Notes under the pieces: model-generated | Seen by the model: the letters and a program-made list of their open reading frames with translations, nothing else | The model's database searches: none | What the model was told of the DNA's origin: nothing | Shown: piece by piece, positions 7,459 to 15,873 of the stretch | How positions within the stretch are numbered: the first letter of the stretch is position 1 | How the letters are laid out: every line of letters begins with the position of its first letter | Program-made: the position numbers and the translations under genes | NCBI GenBank assembly: GCA_902491575.1 | Contig: CABUID010000019.1 | Span: forward strand, 1 to 36,272 | Length of the DNA: 36,272 nt | Reading direction: 5' to 3' | DNA from: an uncultured Bacillota bacterium | GTDB lineage: Bacteria; Bacillota_I; Bacilli_A; RFN20; CAG-631

Positions 7459-9255
7459 TTATTCATAAGCTTTTAACATTTCATAACTTTCCATAGCATT
7501 CTTTTGTCTTGAATACATTTCATAGTACAATGATTTATTCTTTAGTAATTCTTCATGTTTACCACTTTCCACTAATACACCATCTTTAAATACTAATATT
7601 TTTTCTACATTAACAATACTGTTTAAACGATGGGAGACAAAAATAACCATTTTATCATTCATTTGGTTAATCATTTTTGTAGTCATTTCATAATCAGCAA
7701 TCGGATCTAAGGCACTATTTGCTTCATCTAGAATCATAGTTGAACAATTATTTACATAAGCTCTAGCAATAGCAATTTTTTGAAGTTCTCCTCCTGAAAA
7801 ATTTACACCATTTTCATCAAATTCTTTAGTAACATATGTATTGGCTTGGAATTTACAAGATTGAATTTTATCATATAAATCTACATATTTTAAAGATTCA
7901 TCAATTAACGAAGAATTAATATTCTCATTTAACATAATATTTTCGGCAATGGTAAAAGCATAAATTTTATAATCTTGGAAGATAGTTGAAAAACAAGCTC
8001 TTAAGTCATAAACATTGTATTCTTTTATGTTTATATTATCTAGTAAAATCTCACCAGAATCCACATCATATAATCTTAAAAGTAGTTTGATAATGGTTGA
8101 TTTACCTGAACCATTTCTTCCAACAATAGCAACTTTTTCATTAACATTAATTTTAAATGAAACATTATTAATTGCTTTATTATTTGAGTTTGGATAAGTA
8201 AAAGAAACATTTTTAAATTCAATAGTATGTTGTTTTGTTGAATCAATAGAAAGTGTACCACTATTTTCAATTTTAGGTTGATAATCTAAGATTTTTCTTA
8301 AATTTGAAATATAATATTTACTTTCAAAATTCAAATTAGAGAACACATTAATGATATTTGCCATATATCCTGCTAATGTGAAAACTGCACCAAAAAGCAT
8401 AGTAAATTCACCAATTGTGAAATGACCATTCATTGTCATATACGCTAAATAAAGTAATAATGTCGTTGAAATGATTAATGAATTGATAATAGAAAATATC
8501 AGTTTTATATTCCAATACTTTTTATTTGTTATTTTGAACATTTTAAATTTTTCATTAAATGCAACATTTAGTTTTTTCCTTAAAAAATCAAACAGATTAT
8601 AAGCCCGAACTTCTTTAGCAAAATCATGATGGTGGGCAACTCTTTTTAAATATTCCGCTTGTCGATTTATAATTTCACTTGCATCGTATAATTCCATTGA
8701 AACATGGTTAGATAGAATAGTATCAATACTACTTGAAATGATCATAATTACGATAAAGAACATTAATACATAGTCTAATACACCTATAACGCTTCCTAAT
8801 AGAATAATAGAAAACACCGAACTAATTAAACTTGTAATGTTATTTAATATTGAAATTGCTTTATTATCAGCAACTCTCATTGCTTTTGTAAAACTATTAT
8901 AAAAATCATAATCTTCATAGCATTGTAAATCGTGTTTTGTTGCTTGTTTTATAAAGTCATTTTGAAGTTCATTTTGAATTTTAAATTGCATTCTTTCAAG
9001 CACTCGCTTTTCAAGTAAATTGATTAATAGAGATAATATGAAAAAACTGATTTGTATAATCGTTACTATTATAAATACATCATCAATCGTTTTACTAATC
9101 ATTGCATCAACAATAAATTTAATATATAAAGTATTAATTAATAACTTTAAACAATCAATAATAATAATTAAAATTTTTAAAGGAATAAACCATTTATTCT
9201 TTTTATGAATTAATGACAGCATGTAAATTGAATCAGAAATTGCTTTTTTTACCAT
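7459..9255 (-). CDS. ABC transporter, fused permease and ATPase (peptide-exporter-like)
   Basis: A 598-residue half-transporter. Hydrophobic membrane segments lie between about residues 22 and 305. The ATPase follows: Walker A GRNGSGKST at 379-387, signature FSGGE at 485-489, Walker B MILDE at 506-510 and the switch His541. There is no N-terminal C39 peptidase, so it resembles NisT-type exporters of small peptides rather than peptide-processing ones; substrate assignment is inference. The ribosome site is AGGAGA, eight to nine bases from ATG. A near-consensus promoter lies 330 bases upstream. The block sits between two copies of the dacF leader, so it looks like an insertion into an older hypothetical gene-dacF junction. 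Confidence 0.85.
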   Translation of the reverse strand: MVKKAISDSIYMLSLIHKKNKWFIPLKILIIIIDCLKLLINTLYIKFIVDAMISKTIDDVFIIVTIIQISFFILSLLINLLEKRVLERMQFKIQNELQNDFIKQATKHDLQCYEDYDFYNSFTKAMRVADNKAISILNNITSLISSVFSIILLGSVIGVLDYVLMFFIVIMIISSSIDTILSNHVSMELYDASEIINRQAEYLKRVAHHHDFAKEVRAYNLFDFLRKKLNVAFNEKFKMFKITNKKYWNIKLIFSIINSLIISTTLLLYLAYMTMNGHFTIGEFTMLFGAVFTLAGYMANIINVFSNLNFESKYYISNLRKILDYQPKIENSGTLSIDSTKQHTIEFKNVSFTYPNSNNKAINNVSFKINVNEKVAIVGRNGSGKSTIIKLLLRLYDVDSGEILLDNINIKEYNVYDLRACFSTIFQDYKIYAFTIAENIMLNENINSSLIDESLKYVDLYDKIQSCKFQANTYVTKEFDENGVNFSGGELQKIAIARAYVNNCSTMILDEANSALDPIADYEMTTKMINQMNDKMVIFVSHRLNSIVNVEKILVFKDGVLVESGKHEELLKNKSLYYEMYSRQKNAMESYEMLKAYE

Positions 9256-9460
9256 TGTGAATTTTCTCCTAAAGTTATAGTGTTAAAAAATATAGTATTC
9301 CAGCATAGCATATATATCAAATAAGTCAAAATGTAAAAAACTTAATTTTGAAAAAAATCCATGTTTATTTGCTTTATCAATAAGCATACATAATGCAAAT
9401 CAAAAACTTCACTATTTGTTTTCATATATAATAAATTGCTTATTTGTGCTTAATATATCG

Positions 9461-9535
9461 TCATATAAACTTGCACCCACAATTCATGTTACATTCAGAA
9501 GGACTCTTTCCATTTGCACTTGCAATGGAAACCAA
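9461..9535 (-). CDS. Possible tiny Cys-rich peptide (24 residues)
   Basis: The first translatable sequence after the strong promoter at 9581-9609. From TTG 9535 the frame encodes 24 residues ending SPSECNMNCGCKFI, with three Cys in the last ten residues. A good AAGGAG at 9554-9559 lies 18 bases upstream, which is too far for normal use, and no ATG is better placed. The ECNMN string recalls the core of lacticin 481, but no modification enzyme is nearby and there is no leader. It may be a short exported peptide, a decayed bacteriocin remnant, or chance. Confidence 0.22.
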   Translation of the reverse strand: MVSIASANGKSPSECNMNCGCKFI

Positions 9536-9553
9536 ATCGCTTAACTATTATTT

Positions 9554-9609
9554 CTCCTTATATCTCGTCTATTTAAATTTAGTATAGAATCTTTTGAGAT
9601 AAATGTCAA
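9554..9609 (-). promoter_or_regulatory. Strong sigma-A promoter and ribosome site upstream of the ABC gene
   Basis: TTGACA (9604-9609), 17-base spacer, TATACT (9581-9586) on the minus strand, followed about 21 bases later by AAGGAG (9554-9559). It is one of the two best sigma-A matches in the window. It drives the ABC gene and whatever lies in the ~200 bases before it. Confidence 0.8.
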
Positions 9610-9780
9610 TATTTTTAAAAAAGAAGTCATATTTTATGATTTTCTTTAATAATAACTTATACGTTTATGAATTAACATTTCAATTTACACTTTTGTGATT
9701 TATGAAAATAAGGAATAAACCTCCTAGATTCAAACAAATTATTTAAAATACTAACCTGTAGTTGAATTTCATATCAACTT

Positions 9781-9803
9781 AAAAAATTAATCAAAACGAT
9801 TAA
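9781..9803 (-). terminator. Terminator, second of a tandem pair
   Basis: Minus-strand TTAATC and GATTAA around a five-base loop, followed by TTTTTT. It lies just after the hairpin at 9814-9850. Confidence 0.6.
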
Positions 9804-9813
9804 AGTTTATTAC

Positions 9814-9850
9814 AAAAAAAAGTTGTTAGAAAACTTTAAAAGTTATCAAC
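9814..9850 (-). terminator. Terminator, first of a tandem pair
   Basis: Minus-strand GTTG and CAAC arms enclose an inner AACTTT/AAAGTT stem, followed by eight T. With the next hairpin it would stop transcription from the thyA-pdp side before the ABC promoter. Confidence 0.6.
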
Positions 9851-9978
9851 AATTTCTTTTTTTTATATTTATTTGCTATAAATTAATAAAATCAAATTTC
9901 ACAGGCACTTTAATTTTTTAATCCATCAAGGACAAATGAGAACCAATTATATACAATGAGAATCCTCTATGAATAAAC

Positions 9979-10062
9979 TTCTTTTCATTAAAATTTTTAA
10001 AAAAATAACTGTTTCTTGAAGTGCCTTTTATACATTCGTTAAGAATATCTTTTTATTTTTCC
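9979..10062 (-). repeat. Direct repeat copy 2 (decayed dacF leader)
   Basis: This partner of 7154-7240 begins at the last codons of the upstream membrane-protein gene. It keeps the ~50-base block, the T-run and ATGAAAAGAA at 9979-9988, but the ribosome site is lost and the frame stops after 13 codons. It reads as a broken copy of the start of dacF. Spacing from the ATG to the conserved block is 24 bases here and 27 in copy 1. Confidence 0.75.
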
Positions 10063-10622
10063 TTAAAAGTTAATTTACTATGAATCATACTATAACAGCG
10101 ATGTCTTTTTATTTTTAATGTAGAACGTTGCAATACAAACAAATCCACAGCTTCCCAAACAAAAACCCAAGCAACAACATCGATAATATTCACTAAAACT
10201 TCACGTAAATGAAAATGTTCAAGAATTATATCTAAGGCAAAGAAAAATGCTCCAATGAGGATCATTATAATGGCTAACCATTTATTATGATTAAGATCTC
10301 TTGTAATTTCAATAAATTCCAAGCCGTAATAATTTTGAATTGCTAAAGGATATATCTTTTTTTCATCATCATCAATCGTTTCACTTTTAATGACAAAATG
10401 AATCTTGCTATTTGGTTTTATATGTTTAATACTATGTTCTAAAAACTCAGCAATTTCATTACTAATAATTGGTTTTTCAACAGATGAATACGGTGATAAA
10501 AAATTACTATCATCTTGAATAGAAAGGTGAATAATTTGACGACCTTCATCATCCAATTGAACATGATTTGATTGTCTTATCTCTTTTATAAGTGTTTGAT
10601 ACTCTTTTAATTTTTTTATCAT
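10053..10622 (-). CDS. Membrane protein of unknown function
   Basis: A 189-residue protein with a soluble charged N-terminal part (1-115) and two hydrophobic segments near 117-135 and 140-162. A WEAVDLFVLQR motif follows the second segment and the tail is basic. I recall similar EAVDLFF-type endings in uncharacterised Bacillota membrane proteins, but I cannot name the family. The start is supported by AAAGGAG seven bases upstream. It follows pdp by 52 bases, which contain a perfect palindrome. Before the inferred ABC insertion it would have lain directly upstream of dacF. Confidence 0.75.
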   Translation of the reverse strand: MIKKLKEYQTLIKEIRQSNHVQLDDEGRQIIHLSIQDDSNFLSPYSSVEKPIISNEIAEFLEHSIKHIKPNSKIHFVIKSETIDDDEKKIYPLAIQNYYGLEFIEITRDLNHNKWLAIIMILIGAFFFALDIILEHFHLREVLVNIIDVVAWVFVWEAVDLFVLQRSTLKIKRHRCYSMIHSKLTFKEK

Positions 10623-10643
10623 ATATGACTCCTTTAAATAATA

Positions 10644-10667
10644 AAAGTTTATTATATAATAAACTTT
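10644..10667. repeat. Perfect 24-bp palindrome between pdp and the membrane-protein gene
   Basis: Two 12-base arms, AAAGTTTATTAT and its exact complement, meet with no spacer. On the minus strand the second arm is followed by TTATTATTT, so it could act as a terminator for pdp. It also contains a TATAAT that could be a -10 for the next gene. Confidence 0.6.
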
Positions 10668-10674
10668 ATTACAT

Positions 10675-11931
10675 CTATTCTATGACAAAAGCATCAAAAA
10701 TTAAATCTTTAATTTCTGAAGAAACTTCTTTATCTGTATAACAAGTTGCTAAAACTTCTCCTTCTTGGACATTATCTGGTGTTTTTTTCCTTAAAACAAT
10801 TCCAGCAGACATATCAATCATATCCTTTTTATCTTGTCTACCACCACCAAGTAGCATACTTCCATGTCCAATTGAAAGAGCTTTTACCATTTTAATTTTA
10901 CCTGATTTTTTAGAAATAATATCAAAGGAATATTTAGGCTGTTTAAAAAGACTATAATCATCCACGACAAAACGATTTCCACCTTGAGCTTCAACAAATT
11001 CTTTAAATTTATCTAATGCCTTTTTAGAATAAAGTACCTCAGACGCATAGGCATAAGCTTGTGAATATTGTTTGAATTTTTTAGCTTCTATAAGAAATTC
11101 AGCACAAATATGTAAACATAATTCCGTTAAATCTTTAGGACCTTTCCCTTTTAATGTTTCAATGCATTCAATAACTTCTAAAGAATTGCCAATATTGTAC
11201 CCTAAAGGTTGATTCATATCGGATATGACAGCTTTTACACTTCTTCCTAATTTTTTTCCTACTTCTATCATTAAATCTGCTAATTGTTGTGCCGATTTTT
11301 TGCTTTTCATAAAAGCACCATCACCATACTTTACATCTAATTCAATGATTTGTGCACCGGAAGCAAGTTTCTTTGAAATAATGGATGAACAAATTAAAGG
11401 CATCGAATCGACTGTTCCTGTTACATCGCGTAAAGCATATAATTTTTTATCTGCAGGAACCAATTCACTCGTTTGTCCTATAATAGCAATACCAATTTTT
11501 TCAACTTGTGAAATAAATTCTTCATGGCTTAAAGAAGTGTTAAAACCTGGAATCGATTCAAGTTTATCAATGGTTCCACCTGTATGTCCCAAACCTCTTC
11601 CAGACATTTTCGCAATAGTAAGACCACAAGCTGCTACCAAAGGTGCTAAAACGATGGTCGTTTTATCGCCTACTCCTCCTGTAGAATGTTTATCCACTGT
11701 TACACCTTTTAAAGAGGATAAATCATTAACCTCTCCTGAATATAACATCGCACGAGTCAAATCAATCGTTTCTCTTTTATTCATTCCATTCAATTTAATG
11801 GCCATTAATAAAGAAGCAATTTGATAATCAGGTAAAATAGAATTTGTATAACCATTTACAAAATACTCAATTTCTTCTTTCGTTAGCGCTTTTTTGGAGG
11901 CTTTTTTTTCTATTATGGAAATAATATTCAT
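10675..11931 (-). CDS. pdp: Pyrimidine-nucleoside phosphorylase
   Basis: A 418-residue nucleoside phosphorylase of the DeoA/Pdp family. The phosphate-binding DKHSTGGVGDKTT lies near 80-92 and the family signature SGRGLGHTGGTIDKLE near 110-125. It splits uridine, deoxyuridine and thymidine with phosphate, salvaging pyrimidine bases and sugar phosphate. The chosen ATG has AAGGAG nine bases upstream, within the end of plsC; an upstream TTG in the same frame would put that site inside the gene. Grouping with thyA and folA links it to thymidylate supply. A pdp-dacF neighbourhood is known in some Bacillaceae, which supports the view that the ABC block is a later insertion. Confidence 0.95.
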   Translation of the reverse strand: MNIISIIEKKASKKALTKEEIEYFVNGYTNSILPDYQIASLLMAIKLNGMNKRETIDLTRAMLYSGEVNDLSSLKGVTVDKHSTGGVGDKTTIVLAPLVAACGLTIAKMSGRGLGHTGGTIDKLESIPGFNTSLSHEEFISQVEKIGIAIIGQTSELVPADKKLYALRDVTGTVDSMPLICSSIISKKLASGAQIIELDVKYGDGAFMKSKKSAQQLADLMIEVGKKLGRSVKAVISDMNQPLGYNIGNSLEVIECIETLKGKGPKDLTELCLHICAEFLIEAKKFKQYSQAYAYASEVLYSKKALDKFKEFVEAQGGNRFVVDDYSLFKQPKYSFDIISKKSGKIKMVKALSIGHGSMLLGGGRQDKKDMIDMSAGIVLRKKTPDNVQEGEVLATCYTDKEVSSEIKDLIFDAFVIE

Positions 11932-11932
11932 T

Positions 11933-12664
11933 TTACATGACTCCTTTTTCTCTATATATTTCAATTTGATTTTGAATCATATTTCTTGTTACTTCATTAA
12001 ATTCTTTTTTATGTTGTAAATAAAAATCATATGTTAAAGGCTCAAAAAAACGAATGTTTACATGTTCTTTTGGATAAGTAATAAAATGCCATGATAATGG
12101 TTTTTGTGTATTATGCATGCATATTAAAATAGTCTCCGATTCAGAATAATGAATAATGGTTGGTAAAGCAGCTTTAAAAGGAGCTACATTTCCATCTTTG
12201 CTACGAGTTCCTTCAGCAAAAATGACAATATCAAAACCATTTTTAGCGAGTTTCCCTGCTTCTTTACATATTCTTAAAGATTGTCGAATATCTTTACGAT
12301 CAATGCATAATGTATCAATAGCTTTTAAATGTGTATTTAAAATCGGAACTTTTTTATTTTCTTTTTTAGAAATAAAAATTAAAGGTTTTTCAGATAAAAC
12401 AAGCAATGCTATTACCTCGTAAACATTATGATGATTAGAAACATAAACTCTTCCTTTACTATGTGGTGTTGTTATGATTTCTCGTTGAGTAATGTTCATG
12501 TCTACTCTTAAAAAATAATTCACCCATATAGCTGTTTTTCGGACAATAGAATATCTTTTTTCTAAACTATACTTTTTTTTGTTTAAATTCATAAAAAGTA
12601 AAAGAATTTCACTATATAATATTCTTGGAACTGCAAATAACAAAAGAATTAACCATTTAATCAT
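11933..12664 (-). CDS. plsC: 1-acyl-sn-glycerol-3-phosphate acyltransferase (PlsC family)
   Basis: A 243-residue membrane-bound acyltransferase with an N-terminal hydrophobic segment (1-25). The acceptor motif FAEGTRSKDG (149-158) is intact. The catalytic HX4D motif reads H78-HNVY-E83, so the usual Asp is Glu and the Ser of NHxSxxD is Asn. It should transfer the second acyl chain to lysophosphatidate. Whether the HX4E form is fully active is open. The start overlaps the folA end by eight bases; the stop is one base from pdp. Confidence 0.88.
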   Translation of the reverse strand: MIKWLILLLFAVPRILYSEILLLFMNLNKKKYSLEKRYSIVRKTAIWVNYFLRVDMNITQREIITTPHSKGRVYVSNHHNVYEVIALLVLSEKPLIFISKKENKKVPILNTHLKAIDTLCIDRKDIRQSLRICKEAGKLAKNGFDIVIFAEGTRSKDGNVAPFKAALPTIIHYSESETILICMHNTQKPLSWHFITYPKEHVNIRFFEPLTYDFYLQHKKEFNEVTRNMIQNQIEIYREKGVM

Positions 12665-13136
12665 TCATTCCACACCTCTTATAAATTTTAATGATAAATT
12701 CATTTTTCTCCTCTTCACTTTCTAAAATAAAATCTTTTTCAAAATCCGGAAAAAAAGCATCTCCATCATACTCTTTTTTTACTTCAGAAATAATTAATTT
12801 ATCAACATAAGGCAAGGCTAATTTATAAATCGTAGCCCCACCACATACTACAAGTTCTTCCTTTGAATGTTGATATTGCTTCAATGTTTGAAATAAATCA
12901 TGAGTAATCGAAACATCTTCATGTAGGTATTGAAAATCTTGTGTAGTAGCCACAATCGTTTTACGATTTGGAAGGGGTTTACCGATGGAATAAAATGTTT
13001 GCTCCCCCATAATAATTGTTTTATTTATTGTATAATTTTTAAAATGAAGAAAATCTTCTTTAATATGCCATGGAATTTGATTGTTCTTTCCAATGACCTT
13101 ATTCTTTTTACTATATGCTACAATAAGTGAAATCAT
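12657..13136 (-). CDS. folA: Dihydrofolate reductase
   Basis: A 159-residue protein of normal DHFR length. It begins MISLIVAYSKKNKVIGKNNQ, and the substrate pocket IPWHIKEDFLHFK (21-33) holds the acidic catalytic residue. The NADPH-binding VVCGGATIYKLAL lies near 97-109. It regenerates tetrahydrofolate from the dihydrofolate made by ThyA, whose gene stops inside its start codon (ATGA overlap), the classical thyA-folA pairing. Confidence 0.96.
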   Translation of the reverse strand: MISLIVAYSKKNKVIGKNNQIPWHIKEDFLHFKNYTINKTIIMGEQTFYSIGKPLPNRKTIVATTQDFQYLHEDVSITHDLFQTLKQYQHSKEELVVCGGATIYKLALPYVDKLIISEVKKEYDGDAFFPDFEKDFILESEEEKNEFIIKIYKRCGMND

Positions 13137-14005
13137 ACTGCAATTGCTCCTTTAATGGCTGGCCATGGGTCATAATTTAGAATCATAAAATCTTCAAATT
13201 TAAAATCTGTAATGGATTTTGCATCATCCTTTAATATTCTTAAAGTAGGCAATTTCCTACATTCTCTTGTAATTTGCTCTTTAATTTGTTCAACATGATT
13301 CAAATAGATATGAGCATCACCAAAAGTATGAACAAAATCACCTAATTTCAAATGGCATACTTTTGCTAACATCATCGTTAAAGTGGCATATGAGGCAATA
13401 TTAAAAGGAACACCTAAAAATACATCTGCACTTCTTTGATATAATTGGCAAGAAAGACGGTCTTCATCATCCACATAAAACTGAACAAAAGCATGACAAG
13501 GCGGCAAAGCCATCTCTTTAATTTGAGCTGGATTCCATGCACAAAGAATATGTCTTCTTGAAAATTTATTTGTTTTTAAATCTTTTTCCAGTTCTTTAAT
13601 TTGATCCACTCCAAAAAAATCACGCCATTGGTGTCCATAGACAGGACCTAATTCGCCCCATTTTTGAGCAAATTCATCATTACTAACAATTTTTTCAGCA
13701 AATTCTTTAATCGTTTCATTTTGATAAGAAGAACTATTTTTATACTTTTCAAATGGCCAATCATCCCATATATGTACATTTTGTTTCACAAGAGGTTGAA
13801 TGTTCGTCGAACCACTTATAAACCATAAAAGTTCAATTAAAATACCTTTAAAATATACTTTTTTAGTCGTTAATAAAGGAAAACCTTCATTTAAATCATA
13901 ACGACATTGATAGCCAAATAATGAAATTGTTCCTGTTCCTGTTCTATCTTTTTTGTATTTTCCATGTGTTAAGATGTCTTCACATAATTTTTTATATTGC
14001 TCCAT
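13133..14005 (-). CDS. thyA: Thymidylate synthase
   Basis: A 290-residue ThyA-type synthase. The catalytic Cys170 lies in LPPCHAF. Other conserved stretches are DRTGTGTISLFGYQ near 20-33, GELGPVYGHQWR near 117-128 and QRSADVFLGVPFNIASYA near 195-212. It makes dTMP from dUMP using methylene-tetrahydrofolate. The ATG is preceded by GGAGG at five-base spacing; a TTG four codons upstream is rejected since the ribosome site would lie inside the gene. First gene of the unit, with its own promoter. Confidence 0.97.
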   Translation of the reverse strand: MEQYKKLCEDILTHGKYKKDRTGTGTISLFGYQCRYDLNEGFPLLTTKKVYFKGILIELLWFISGSTNIQPLVKQNVHIWDDWPFEKYKNSSSYQNETIKEFAEKIVSNDEFAQKWGELGPVYGHQWRDFFGVDQIKELEKDLKTNKFSRRHILCAWNPAQIKEMALPPCHAFVQFYVDDEDRLSCQLYQRSADVFLGVPFNIASYATLTMMLAKVCHLKLGDFVHTFGDAHIYLNHVEQIKEQITRECRKLPTLRILKDDAKSITDFKFEDFMILNYDPWPAIKGAIAV

Positions 14006-14031
14006 ACATTCCTCCAAATGCTATATAATTA

Positions 14032-14060
14032 ATTATACTTTTTAATCCTTTTTGAGTAAA
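14032..14060 (-). promoter_or_regulatory. Sigma-A promoter of thyA
   Basis: TTTACT (14055-14060), 17-base spacer, TATAAT (14032-14037) on the minus strand, about 27 bases before the thyA start. Confidence 0.65.
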
Positions 14061-14100
14061 GGAAAATTTATAAATTATATGATCCTTTTTATTTTATACA

Positions 14101-14128
14101 TAAAATAAAAAAAGTGATTAAAATCACT
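14101..14128 (-). terminator. Terminator after acpS
   Basis: Minus-strand AGTGATT and AATCACT around TT, followed by TTTTTTTATTTTA. It lies ~135 bases after acpS. The gap 14129-14264 holds nothing else recognisable. Confidence 0.75.
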
Positions 14129-14264
14129 CGTGAAATTGTCTTAATCAATTGATGTAAAAAAAGGATATGATGTAGTTTAAAACACTAAAAGAAAATAAAA
14201 GTCCGTATTTTCCCTACAATTTAAAAACCTTTCACATTGAATTATTAGCACAATCTTTTCATTT

Positions 14265-14594
14265 TCATTCAATCACTACAACGGCTACAGCCACTCCAGC
14301 ATCATGAGAGATGGTCAATCTCGCATTAGGAACTCCTTTAAAACGTGGAATACCATTTTCATCTTTATAAATAGAAATATCGGATAATGAAACGCCTTCA
14401 TACGTACTAATGCCGATAGCTTTTAAATAAGCTTCTTTACTGGCTAAACGACCGCCTAAAAACTCCATGGCTCTTTCACGGTCGGTTTTTAAATAAGAAT
14501 TAAATTCCACCATTTCTTTTTTAGATAAAATCTTATTTGCAACTTTATCTGAAATTCGTGATACACTCACGATATCAATTCCAATACCTTTCAT
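14265..14594 (-). CDS. acpS: Holo-[acyl-carrier-protein] synthase
   Basis: A 109-residue AcpS. It begins GIGIDIVSVSRI with the metal-binding Asp7, and has FLGGRLASKEAYLKAIG near 45-61 with the second acidic ligand, and the C-terminal LTISHDAGVAVAVV. It attaches the 4'-phosphopantetheine arm to acyl carrier protein. The ATG is preceded by AGGGG at eight bases; a GTG three codons upstream is possible. It starts one base after the M16 peptidase stop. Confidence 0.95.
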   Translation of the reverse strand: MKGIGIDIVSVSRISDKVANKILSKKEMVEFNSYLKTDRERAMEFLGGRLASKEAYLKAIGISTYEGVSLSDISIYKDENGIPRFKGVPNARLTISHDAGVAVAVVVIE

Positions 14595-14595
14595 T

Positions 14596-15873
14596 TCATT
14601 CACCCCTTAAAACAACAAGTGTTGTAACTGCTTGACATATATTTTCAAAAGCTTTTTGAATATCTTCAAGTGTAAGTTGTCTAACTTCTTCAATTTCTTG
14701 AAAGAAATCATTCGCTGATGTAAATAAATCATAAACAAAGTACGAACATAAGCCATTTACAGATTCGTAAGATCTTAAAGTATATCCATAATGGCTTCTT
14801 TTTAATCCTTCAAATTCTTCTTGAGTCATATTAAGTTTTTTCTTTCCGTCAAAAACCTTTTTGATATTGTCTACAACCAACTTAATATTCTCACTTATAT
14901 TATAAAATATTATGTAGTCAAGGTCAATATTGCTACAAATTGAATATTCAAGTAAAGTCGAAATAATTTCATTTTGTAACCATTTTTCCGATAATTTGCC
15001 ACTACTTGAAAAAAGATAATCTAAAATAAAATAATAACAAAAATAATTTTTATCTTTATCTTTTTGGTTTTTTACAGGTTTTAATTTAAACAACAAAGCA
15101 AAACGAGGAATTTTAATCGTGGATAAGAAAATTTCTTTAAATTCTCCTTTTACTTGTTCTGGTTCTTTTATTTTTAATGGCGTTATTTTTTTTGTATTTT
15201 TATTTTGAAGTAAATTTTTAAGTAAAAAATTTTCTAATTCATGATGGTCAATATCACCACAAACAACAAGTGTCAAGTTGCTTGGATCATAAAATGTATT
15301 AAAAATAGCATCTAATATTTCTTTATTTGTGTTTTGGATAGTTTCATCTGTCCCAATAATATCAACTGAAATTGGATGCTTAAGATAAGCTTGTTCAAGA
15401 ATAACCCGATTTATAATATGAGAAGGTTCTTCTTTATACATGTTTGCTTCCTGTAAAATAATCGATTTTTCATTTTCAATTTGCTCATCTGTAGAAGAAA
15501 ACGAATCCATCATTTTTAGTAAAATTGTTAAGCATTCATAAAAATTTTTTTCGCAAGAAAAATAATATGCTGTTTTCTCATAAGTTGTATAGGCATTCGA
15601 TGTGGCACCATATAAAGAAAATAAATCACTTGCATCTTGATTCCCAAGTGAAAACATTCTATGTTCTAAAAAATGAGCCGCTCCCCAAGGAATTTTCATT
15701 TTATTTCCGTTTACTTCCATTTTCCTTATACTATCAAAATGGCCAAATTTCGTCACTATATAAGCATTTTTTTCAACAAAACCTGGTTTGTATAATAAAT
15801 ATACTGTCATTTTATTTGGTAATTGAGTGGTATAAACACATTCATCAATATTTTTATAGATTTTCTTTTTCAT
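14596..15873 (-). CDS. M16 family zinc peptidase (YmfH type)
   Basis: A 425-residue insulinase-family protein. The inverted zinc motif HFLEH lies at residues 67-71, with the third ligand region ENEKSIILQEANMY about 70 residues later, so it should be the catalytic partner. It resembles Bacillus YmfH, whose substrate is not known. The start has AAGGAG five bases upstream and overlaps the stop of the next-upstream peptidase gene (ATGA). The two M16 genes following ftsK/spoIIIE match the Bacillus order spoIIIE...ymfF-ymfH. Confidence 0.9.
   Translation of the reverse strand: MKKKIYKNIDECVYTTQLPNKMTVYLLYKPGFVEKNAYIVTKFGHFDSIRKMEVNGNKMKIPWGAAHFLEHRMFSLGNQDASDLFSLYGATSNAYTTYEKTAYYFSCEKNFYECLTILLKMMDSFSSTDEQIENEKSIILQEANMYKEEPSHIINRVILEQAYLKHPISVDIIGTDETIQNTNKEILDAIFNTFYDPSNLTLVVCGDIDHHELENFLLKNLLQNKNTKKITPLKIKEPEQVKGEFKEIFLSTIKIPRFALLFKLKPVKNQKDKDKNYFCYYFILDYLFSSSGKLSEKWLQNEIISTLLEYSICSNIDLDYIIFYNISENIKLVVDNIKKVFDGKKKLNMTQEEFEGLKRSHYGYTLRSYESVNGLCSYFVYDLFTSANDFFQEIEEVRQLTLEDIQKAFENICQAVTTLVVLRGE

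Larger units (their letters stand above)
9256..10052. other. Geneless ~800-bp stretch between the ABC gene and the upstream operon
   Basis: It contains no convincing protein gene. From right to left on the minus strand it holds a decayed dacF leader copy, tandem terminators, an isolated AGGAGG (9720-9725) with no start codon in range, the strong promoter at 9581-9609, a possible Cys-rich peptide, and ~200 AT-rich bases before the ABC ribosome site. The isolated ribosome sites without starts suggest decayed small genes. Confidence 0.6.

Noticed and set aside
9342..9425. A 27-residue minus-strand frame starting MKTNSEVFDLHYVCLL between the promoter and the ABC gene
   Set aside because: No ribosome site before its ATG and no recognisable features; likely chance in AT-rich DNA.
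9486..9587. A 33-residue plus-strand frame across the Cys-rich peptide region
   Set aside because: No ribosome site or promoter on that strand; the minus strand has both.
11225..11824. A 199-residue plus-strand frame inside pdp
   Set aside because: It is the antisense shadow of a clear pyrimidine-nucleoside phosphorylase.
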